A stretch of 6,510 nucleotides of DNA, taken from positions 1 to 6,510 of the forward strand of contig JBHIEE010000139.1 in the NCBI GenBank assembly GCA_046760445.1, in the 5' to 3' direction. A program made the position numbers and the translations under genes. The notes under the pieces are model-generated. The model was not told the DNA's origin and ran no database searches. It was given only the letters and a program-made list of their open reading frames with translations. The DNA comes from JBHIEE01 sp046760445. GTDB lineage: Bacteria > Acidobacteriota > Aminicenantia > JdFR-78. This document shows, in pieces, positions 1 to 3,153 of the stretch; the stretch's first letter is position 1, and each line of letters opens with the position of its first letter.

Positions 1-73
1 GCCCCCGTAGCTCAATTGGTAGAGCAACAACCTTTTAAGTTGGAGGTCGTAGGTTCGAGTCCTACCGGGGGCA
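1..73 (+). tRNA. tRNA-Lys, anticodon UUU
   Basis: The sequence folds into a complete cloverleaf. The acceptor stem pairs GCCCCCG (1-7) with CGGGGGC (66-72), with discriminator A at 73. The D-arm is GCTC/GAGC (10-13 with 22-25) around a loop holding GG. The anticodon stem (27-31 with 39-43) encloses the loop CTTTTAA, giving anticodon TTT at 34-36, which reads Lys codons. The T-arm is GTAGG/CCTAC around TTCGAGT. The top anticodon-stem pair (A27 with G43) is not Watson-Crick. The 3' CCA is not encoded (73-75 read ACA), so it would be added after transcription. The promoter lies outside the window. No terminator follows directly; the next hairpin with a T-run is at 775-797, so the downstream genes may be co-transcribed. 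Confidence 0.97.
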
Positions 74-80
74 CAATTTT

Positions 81-365
81 ATGGAGAAAATTATTTATTC
101 TTCTCATTTAATACTTCGTCTAAGATTGCGAGAGATTCCTCATTTTTTACCAAAGAGGATCTATCAAACTTCGGAAGAACATTACTTCGATAAAGAAACA
201 TTTAAAAAAGTCGCTGTAAAGAAAGTAAAATTTAAGAATGAATTAAGAGAAATAGCTGTGATTTATGAAGAAATAAATGATCAAATAAATTTAATTACTA
301 TTCATCCCTTGAAAAAGCATCAGAAAGTAAGTAGGATAAATTCAAGGAGATGGCAAAAGCTATGA
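81..365 (+). CDS. DUF4258-like small protein (putative toxin of a TA-like pair)
   Basis: A 94-residue basic protein. Residues 7-20 read SSHLILRLRLREIP, matching the DUF4258 opening in which a His is followed by regularly spaced Arg residues in a first helix (H9, R13, R15, R17). A central acidic/aromatic stretch (EEHYFDKETFKKVAVKKV) leads to alternating beta strands (REIAVIYEEI, QINLITIHP), as is usual for the family. DUF4258 proteins are often found beside DUF2283 proteins, as here, and such pairs have been suggested to be toxin-antitoxin-like. The molecular activity is not established, so the toxin role is inference. The ATG lies only 7 nt after the tRNA 3' end and no Shine-Dalgarno precedes it, so expression probably depends on read-through and processing from the tRNA transcript. 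The stop overlaps the next start as ATGA (362-365). Family recognition is from motif pattern only. Confidence 0.8.
   Translation: MEKIIYSSHLILRLRLREIPHFLPKRIYQTSEEHYFDKETFKKVAVKKVKFKNELREIAVIYEEINDQINLITIHPLKKHQKVSRINSRRWQKL
344..349 (+). promoter_or_regulatory. Shine-Dalgarno for the DUF2283 gene
   Basis: AAGGAG lies at the end of the upstream gene. It directly abuts an ATG at 350, which is too close to use, and sits 12 nt before the ATG at 362. The second ATG also forms an ATGA overlap with the upstream stop. Both facts favour 362 as the true start and translational coupling of the pair. Confidence 0.65.
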
Positions 366-595
366 AAAAACTAAAATCAAAAAAAATAATAAACTATGAT
401 CCCAAAAGCGATGTGCTTTATATTGGGGTAAAAAAAGGACTTGAAGAAGAATTTGTTGAAATTTCTCCAGGAATTAATGTTGAACTTGACTTGAAAGGTC
501 AAGTAATTGGTATTGAAATTTTAAATGCTTCAAAAATATTGAAATCAGTAGTAAAACCTCTTCAGAAGCAAATTTTAGAACCAGCAGCTAAATAA
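362..595 (+). CDS. DUF2283 family protein (putative antitoxin partner)
   Basis: A 77-residue protein counted from the ATG at 362; an in-frame ATG at 350 would add four residues but abuts the Shine-Dalgarno. The sequence has the DUF2283 signature. An N-terminal YDPKSDVLYIGV (12-23) corresponds to the family's 'Y-D-x-x-x-D-x-L-Y-I' strand. It is followed by EISPGINVELDLKGQVIGIE (33-52), the conserved Pro-Gly then 'D-x-x-G-x-V-x-G-I-E' turn, ending in ILNAS. The basic tail (KILKSVVKPLQKQ) is variable. The family is small, all-beta plus one helix, and of unknown biochemical role. Its frequent position directly after DUF4258 genes suggests it is the cognate neutralising partner, which is inference. 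Translation is probably coupled through the 4-nt overlap. No terminator follows; the transcript probably continues to 775-797. Confidence 0.82.
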   Translation: MKKLKSKKIINYDPKSDVLYIGVKKGLEEEFVEISPGINVELDLKGQVIGIEILNASKILKSVVKPLQKQILEPAAK

Positions 596-732
596 GGATT
601 TCATCAATTCTCGACAAAATTAATTTCTTAAAAGAGGTTTTCATAAATCCCAACCGTAAAAATAGCATCTGGAAAAAGAAATTAGAAAAAAGAGAAATTC
701 TCCGAAGAATAATTGATTCATACAAAAAGTAA
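592..732 (+). pseudogene. open reading remnant, possible C-terminal fragment of a lost gene
   Basis: Directly after the DUF2283 stop, a frame stays open for 46 codons to TAA at 730-732 but contains no ATG, GTG or TTG near its beginning. The translation has a protein-like character: ISSILDKINFLKEVFINPNR, then KNSIWKKKLEKREILRRIID, ending SYKK. It has alternating Lys/Arg/Glu and hydrophobic residues, as in a terminal helix. It ends 7 nt before a tRNA 3' fragment. It could be the tail of a gene whose front was lost in the rearrangement that placed the DUF4258/DUF2283 pair here, or a peptide started from ATT at 598. I do not recognise the family. It may also be chance in AT-rich DNA. Confidence 0.35.
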
Positions 733-739
733 TATGGCA

Positions 740-767
740 GTTGCGGGCTCGACTCCTGCCGGAGGCA
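740..767 (+). pseudogene. isolated tRNA 3' end (T-arm plus 3' acceptor strand)
   Basis: GCGGG (743-747) and CCTGC (755-759) form a T-stem with one G-T pair around the loop CTCGACT. CGGAGGC plus discriminator A (760-767) follows, exactly as in the 3' end of a tRNA. No matching 5' acceptor strand (GCCTCCG), D-arm or anticodon arm exists upstream; that space is taken by the open frame ending at 732. Aligned with tRNA-Lys 46-76, 24 of 31 positions agree, including ACAA after the acceptor. It is therefore more likely a stump of a different tRNA than a recent duplicate of tRNA-Lys. It sits directly before a terminator, as a last tRNA in an operon would. Confidence 0.7.
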
Positions 768-774
768 CAAGTAT

Positions 775-797
775 AAAACCCATTTTAATGGGTTTTT
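775..797 (+). terminator. rho-independent terminator
   Basis: AAAACCCATT (775-784) pairs with AATGGGTTTT (787-796) around a 2-nt loop (or a slightly larger loop with fewer pairs), with a T-run at 793-797. It lies 7 nt after the tRNA fragment and probably ends transcripts that begin at tRNA-Lys. Confidence 0.75.
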
Positions 798-808
798 AAA
801 TGCAAAAT

Positions 809-858
809 TAACCCATTCGGTAAACTCAGGGTTAATCCTGAGTATTGTCGAAGGATTA
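809..858. repeat. imperfect inverted repeat with TTCG/CTCAGG arms
   Basis: The left arm (809-830) ends in ACTCAGG and the right arm (837-858) begins CCTGAGT. The arms are complementary at both ends and disturbed in the middle, and each holds a TTCG-type element (ATTCGG on the left; TTCGAC on the minus strand on the right). Overlapping alternative pairings also exist: ATTAACCC (807-814) with GGGTTAAT (829-836), ACTCAGG (824-830) with CCTGAGT (837-843), and TTAATCCT (832-839) with AGGATTAA (852-859). The CTTCGAC...CTCAGG element resembles short palindromes dispersed in many bacterial genomes. No gene is visible from 798 to 930. Confidence 0.6.
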
Positions 859-930
859 AAAATTTTATTGTAGTAGTAGCAACTAGAAAGCAAAAAGCTT
901 ATTAGATTAGTGGGATTAAGAATCAAAATC

Positions 931-939
931 TGCTAAAAT
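931..939 (+). promoter_or_regulatory. possible extended -10 promoter for the transposase gene
   Basis: TGCTAAAAT has the extended -10 form (TG-N-TAAAAT). No convincing -35 hexamer lies 15-18 nt upstream. The same nonamer occurs at 3073-3081, where a good -35 is present. Transcription would start near 945, inside the first 29-nt repeat. Confidence 0.4.
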
Positions 940-964
940 AGAAGGCAGAGAACAGTTCTCCGCT
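936..964 (+). repeat. 29-nt flanking repeat, copy 1 (before the transposase)
   Basis: This is identical over 29 nt to 1675-1703 and in the same orientation. Its core is an imperfect palindrome, GCAGAGAAC, A, GTTCTCCGC, with one mismatched pair (A opposite C). It ends 4 nt before the transposase ATG and would form a hairpin in the short leader. The core recurs as a perfect palindrome inside the gene (1161-1181). Confidence 0.85.
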
Positions 965-968
965 AGTT

Positions 969-1676
969 ATGCCTATTAAAAGACCACAATTAATAAATGG
1001 GGAAATCTATCATATTGTGATTAGAGGAGTAGGAGATTTTCCAATTTTCAAAGACACATCAGATTATTATCGAGCAATTTTTTCTCTTTACGAATTTAAT
1101 GATGCTAATCGAGTTTTAATTCGAGACCGAAGAAGGGCTCGAATCCGAGCCAAGAAAAATGGCAGAGAACAGTTCTCTGCCAATAGAGATTTATTGGTGG
1201 AGATTTTGGCTTTTTGCTTTATGCCAAATCATATTCATTTACTTTTAAGACAAATAAAGGATGATGGTATTTCACAATTTATGAGAAAACTTGGTGCTGG
1301 TTATGCTGCGTATTTTAACAGAAAATATGATCGAAGAGGTCACCTTTTTCAAGGGAGATTTCGGGCAGTTCACATCAAAACTAACGAACAATTAAAAAAT
1401 GTATTCGTCTATATCCACGCTAATGGAATATCTTTAATTGAGCCAAAATGGAAAGAGAGAGGAATAAGTAATCCAAAGAAGGTGATTGAATTTTTAAAGA
1501 ATTATAAATGGTCAAGTTATCCTGACTATATCGGCAAAAAGAATTTCTCCTCTCTTACTAAAAGACATTTTCTTTTAAAAGTGATGGGTGGAAGAGCAGG
1601 GTGTAGAAAGTTTGTCGAAGGTTGGATAAAATACAAAAAGGGGATTAAGGATTTCAGTGGTGTCGTTTTAGAATAA
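969..1676 (+). CDS. REP-associated Y1 (HUH) transposase, IS200-like
   Basis: A 235-residue protein of the REP-associated tyrosine transposase (TnpA_REP/RAYT) family, which cuts and rejoins single-stranded DNA at hairpin-forming repeats. An early strand GEIYHIVIRG (11-20) matches the family's 'YHV-x-x-RG' strand. The HUH metal-binding motif is in MPNHIHLLL (H88, H90). A helix with YAAYFNRKY (112-120) carries the likely nucleophilic Tyr (Y112 or Y115), followed by RRGHLFQGRFRA (122-133) and the C-terminal YKWSSYPDY (179-187). Length and motifs are complete, so it may be active. Residues 53-72 (RRRARIRAKKNGREQFSANR) form a basic variable loop encoded by two DNA hairpins. No Shine-Dalgarno precedes the ATG; a repeat ends 4 nt before it and the second copy overlaps the stop codon. 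The gene and repeats thus look like one unit (936-1703). Confidence 0.92.
   Translation: MPIKRPQLINGEIYHIVIRGVGDFPIFKDTSDYYRAIFSLYEFNDANRVLIRDRRRARIRAKKNGREQFSANRDLLVEILAFCFMPNHIHLLLRQIKDDGISQFMRKLGAGYAAYFNRKYDRRGHLFQGRFRAVHIKTNEQLKNVFVYIHANGISLIEPKWKERGISNPKKVIEFLKNYKWSSYPDYIGKKNFSSLTKRHFLLKVMGGRAGCRKFVEGWIKYKKGIKDFSGVVLE
1136..1151. repeat. small hairpin within the transposase gene
   Basis: GGCTCG (1136-1141) and CGAGCC (1146-1151) are perfectly complementary around AATC. The hairpin lies in the variable-loop coding segment, 9 nt before the palindrome at 1161-1181. Confidence 0.5.
1161..1181. repeat. perfect 21-nt palindrome, in-frame copy of the flanking repeat core
   Basis: GGCAGAGAAC and GTTCTCTGCC are perfect 10-nt complementary arms around a single A. 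The first 17 nt match the core of the repeats at 936-964 and 1675-1703; the flanking copies have CCGCT where this copy has CTGCC. In the transposase it reads GREQFSA (residues 65-71), so it keeps the frame. Confidence 0.85.
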
Positions 1677-1703
1677 ATAGAAGGCAGAGAACAGTTCTCC
1701 GCT
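1675..1703 (+). repeat. 29-nt flanking repeat, copy 2 (after the transposase)
   Basis: This is identical to 936-964 in direct orientation. It begins inside the transposase stop codon (TAA, 1674-1676) and is followed by TTTT (1703-1707), so it could also act as a weak terminator. Confidence 0.85.
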
Positions 1704-1722
1704 TTTTACTGGGGATTAAATT

Positions 1723-1742
1723 TGATTCATTTAATTGAATCA
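1723..1742. repeat. 20-nt near-palindrome
   Basis: TGATTCA (1723-1729) and TGAATCA (1736-1742) are perfect inverted arms around TTTAAT; only one symmetric pair in the centre (T with T) fails. It lies in the gap between the transposase unit and the 36-bp tandem repeat. No function is evident. Confidence 0.5.
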
Positions 1743-1773
1743 GAAGTGGTGGGGATTTTAAAATATTGTTATT

Positions 1774-1845
1774 ATACCTCTAGGGATATTTCTCGCTAAC
1801 GCTCCAAATATACCTCTAGGGATATTTCTCGCTAACGCTCCAAAT
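1774..1845 (+). repeat. two perfect tandem copies of a 36-bp unit
   Basis: Copies 1774-1809 and 1810-1845 are identical. Each holds CCTCTAGG, then GATATTT, then CTCGCTAACGCTC. Across the junction, AAATAT (1806-1811) pairs with ATATTT (1822-1827) and CC pairs with GG around TCTA, giving a hairpin. The array ends 7 nt before the ATG of the next gene, so it forms or replaces that gene's leader. Confidence 0.9.
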
Positions 1846-1852
1846 ATAAAAA

Positions 1853-2485
1853 ATGAAAATAAGAATTTTGATTATTTTAATCATTATTATTGGGGCAGGA
1901 ATTGGGTTTTACTTACAAGAGGAACTCAAAATATCTGAAGGGATTCCTCCTTCAACCGAACAGCTAAAAGATTTGAGTTCCGTAATTTTGAGAAATACTA
2001 AATTTAAAGATTTTAGTGATGGCAATTTTTCTTTCAAATATCCCAATTGGTCAAAGATAGAGATGGACCCCACATTAATTTGGCCAAAAGAGATTGCTGA
2101 GAAAGAAAAAATTTTACTTTACTTAACTAATCCAGATGAAGTAATAATGTTGGTGGCAAAGGGAGAGTTGAAATCTGGAGACTTAAATAAACCTTACCCT
2201 TTGATTCTTAGAGAGATTTTTAATCAAGAAAGAGAAGTTATGGAAAGAGAAGGAGGGTTAACAAATTTACAAATTATTAAAGAAGATTTTTTTGAAAATG
2301 GAGTTATGTTGGAATCTAAAGCAATTATTTTCGGTAAAGCTATAACTTCGATTTCCAAATCCATCATTTTAAGAAGTCGTGACAAAGGTTTTATTTATTC
2401 AGTAGGAATTTCTGCCCCAGATTGGATTTTTGAAGATTATCGGGCTCTGGCTGAGTATGTTATTAATTCGGGCAGGTACTATTAA
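1853..2485 (+). CDS. membrane-anchored extracytoplasmic protein of unknown function
   Basis: A 210-residue protein. Residues 4-20 (ILIILIIIIGAGIGFYL) form one hydrophobic segment after a short basic start (MKIR), which suits a signal anchor; no lipobox Cys is present. The exported part begins with a polar linker. From about residue 50 it has a globular alpha/beta pattern: DGNFSFKYPNWSKIE (56-70), ILLYLTNPDEVIMLVAKGEL, a long charged helix (ILREIFNQEREVMEREGG), then alternating strands IIKEDFF, VMLESKAIIFG, SKSIILRSRDKGFIYSVGIS, and a final helix FEDYRALAEYVINS. The opening 'F-S-F-x-Y-P' strand and final helix recall the PsbP/DUF1795 fold, but this is only a shape argument. No Shine-Dalgarno precedes the ATG, and the 36-bp tandem repeat lies immediately upstream. 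A bidirectional terminator follows. Confidence 0.85.
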   Translation: MKIRILIILIIIIGAGIGFYLQEELKISEGIPPSTEQLKDLSSVILRNTKFKDFSDGNFSFKYPNWSKIEMDPTLIWPKEIAEKEKILLYLTNPDEVIMLVAKGELKSGDLNKPYPLILREIFNQEREVMEREGGLTNLQIIKEDFFENGVMLESKAIIFGKAITSISKSIILRSRDKGFIYSVGISAPDWIFEDYRALAEYVINSGRYY

Positions 2486-2504
2486 ACTCAAAGACAATTT
2501 TAAA

Positions 2505-2535
2505 CAAAAAAACGGGCTTTAGCCCGTCTTTTTTG
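2505..2535. terminator. bidirectional rho-independent terminator
   Basis: ACGGGCT (2512-2518) pairs with AGCCCGT (2521-2527), with an A-run on the left (2505-2512) and T-run on the right (2529-2534). It sits between two convergent genes and can end transcripts from both sides. Confidence 0.9.
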
Positions 2536-2549
2536 TTGCGAAAAGATTT

Positions 2550-2777
2550 CTATCCCAAAAAGAGTTTTCCTTTTGATTCAATCTGGCGTAAAAAACGCTC
2601 AATATCTCCGGGTTTATAAATTCGATAGTTATTTATAGGATTACGATAAGCCTTTAACTTCCCTCCTTTATCCCAGTTTCGGAGGGTAAGAGGGGTAACT
2701 CCTAATATCTTTGCTACTTCCCCAATTGTAAGATACCTTTTTTGAGGGGGTTTATCTATGTGATATAGGGCTGGCAT
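2550..2777 (-). CDS. small MerR/excisionase-type helix-turn-helix DNA-binding protein
   Basis: A 75-residue protein consisting of little more than a winged HTH of the MerR/HTH_17 type. RYLTIGEVAKILGVTP (14-29) holds the first helix and turn. LTLRNWDKGGKLKAYR (30-45) holds the recognition helix and the start of the wing. NNYRIYKPGDIERFLRQIE (49-67) completes the wing and the helix that selects a position on the DNA. No effector or dimerisation domain follows, so it is a minimal regulator, excisionase-like factor or accessory DNA-binding protein. It is transcribed away from the region holding paired iterons and a divergent promoter, which it may bind (inference). Its HTH resembles the two HTH motifs of the divergent large gene ('YLT-x-x-E-x-A-K-I-x-G'). 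No Shine-Dalgarno is visible. The minus-strand promoter is at 2852-2880. Confidence 0.9.
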   Translation of the reverse strand: MPALYHIDKPPQKRYLTIGEVAKILGVTPLTLRNWDKGGKLKAYRNPINNYRIYKPGDIERFLRQIESKGKLFLG

Positions 2778-2851
2778 ATTTTTAGACTTTATTAATGTTT
2801 ATTAAATTTATTCTTCAAAAATATTTATAAAACTTAAATAAATCTACTTTA

Positions 2852-2880
2852 ATTTTAACTTTATCAAAACCTCTTGTCAA
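2852..2880 (-). promoter_or_regulatory. minus-strand sigma-70-type promoter for the HTH gene
   Basis: On the minus strand, TTGACA (2880-2875) is followed after exactly 17 nt by TAAAAT (2857-2852). The predicted start near 2845 gives a leader of about 70 nt. The DNA from 2778 to 2870 is extremely AT-rich. The -35 octamer TTGACAAG is shared with the divergent promoter at 3055. Confidence 0.7.
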
Positions 2881-2898
2881 CCCCGTTAGAAGGGCTAG

Positions 2899-3052
2899 TT
2901 ATCCACAGAACATCATTTAGATTTAGCATAAACATGGGTCAATGTGGAAAATTATTATTAGAGAAATTTATCGAAATTTGCTCTCTATCGCTCGCGAAAT
3001 TAGTAGAAATTTGTTGTATCTTATCAATTTCTATAAATTTGAGTTTTCCACA
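2899..3052. promoter_or_regulatory. cluster of three DnaA-box-like 9-mers
   Basis: TTATCCACA at 2899-2907 equals the strong E. coli R1 DnaA box. TGTGGAAAA at 2943-2951 (TTTTCCACA on the minus strand) and TTTTCCACA at 3044-3052 each differ by one base. The last lies 2 nt before the -35 of the rightward promoter. The stretch 2778-2870 next to the cluster is almost free of G and C, like an unwinding element. The sites could mark an origin or a DnaA-controlled promoter. Confidence 0.5.
2963..3012 (+). repeat. paired GAAATT iterons
   Basis: GAAATT occurs at 2963, 2973, 2996 and 3006. Within each pair the spacing is exactly 10 bp, one helical turn, and the two pairs start 33 bp apart. An inverted half (AATTTC) is at 3026-3031. 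Such spacing fits a protein binding cooperatively to one face of the helix. The HTH proteins encoded on both sides are candidates. Confidence 0.5.
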
Positions 3053-3054
3053 GC

Positions 3055-3081
3055 TTGACAAGGTGTTTTTTGTGCTAAAAT
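3055..3081 (+). promoter_or_regulatory. rightward promoter of the large HTH-membrane gene
   Basis: TTGACA (3055-3060), a 15-nt spacer, and TAAAAT (3076-3081) with extended -10 TGC (3073-3075). The predicted start near 3088 gives a leader of about 65 nt. The short spacer is offset by the extended -10. Thirteen of 15 bases from TTGACAAG onward match the minus-strand promoter at 2880. Confidence 0.7.
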
Positions 3082-3086
3082 AGGAT

Positions 3087-3105
3087 AATCTCGACCCTCG
3101 AGATT
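3087..3105. promoter_or_regulatory. palindrome at the predicted transcription start (operator or leader hairpin)
   Basis: AATCTCGA (3087-3094) and TCGAGATT (3098-3105) are perfect 8-nt inverted arms around CCC. The element begins 5 nt after the -10 hexamer, where a repressor would block initiation. In RNA it would be a 5' hairpin followed by TTTT. Confidence 0.6.
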
Positions 3106-3153
3106 TTGGACAACTTAGTTCTTTTTTGTAGTTCTTTTACCAGTTCCTTATTT

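Noticed and set aside
1..767. classic genomic island with matching attachment sites at tRNA-Lys and the tRNA fragment
   Set aside because: The two tRNA 3' ends differ at 7 of 31 positions and no integrase gene lies between them.
588..926. 112-codon open frame on the minus strand
   Set aside because: It runs through the tRNA 3' fragment, a terminator and the inverted repeat at 809-858, has no Shine-Dalgarno, and its translation is Phe/Leu/Ser-rich without recognisable motifs.
936..1703. CRISPR array from the spaced identical repeats
   Set aside because: Only two outer copies exist, separated by a whole gene, and the third is inside the coding frame; there are no regular spacers or cas genes.
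1675..1707. strong rho-independent terminator after the transposase
   Set aside because: The hairpin has a mismatch and only a short T-run, and the sequence is explained as a copy of the upstream repeat; termination there is possible but not supported.
2874..3083. 69-codon open frame on the plus strand
   Set aside because: It covers both -35 elements, the DnaA-like boxes and the iterons; composition is that of intergenic DNA and no family is recognised.
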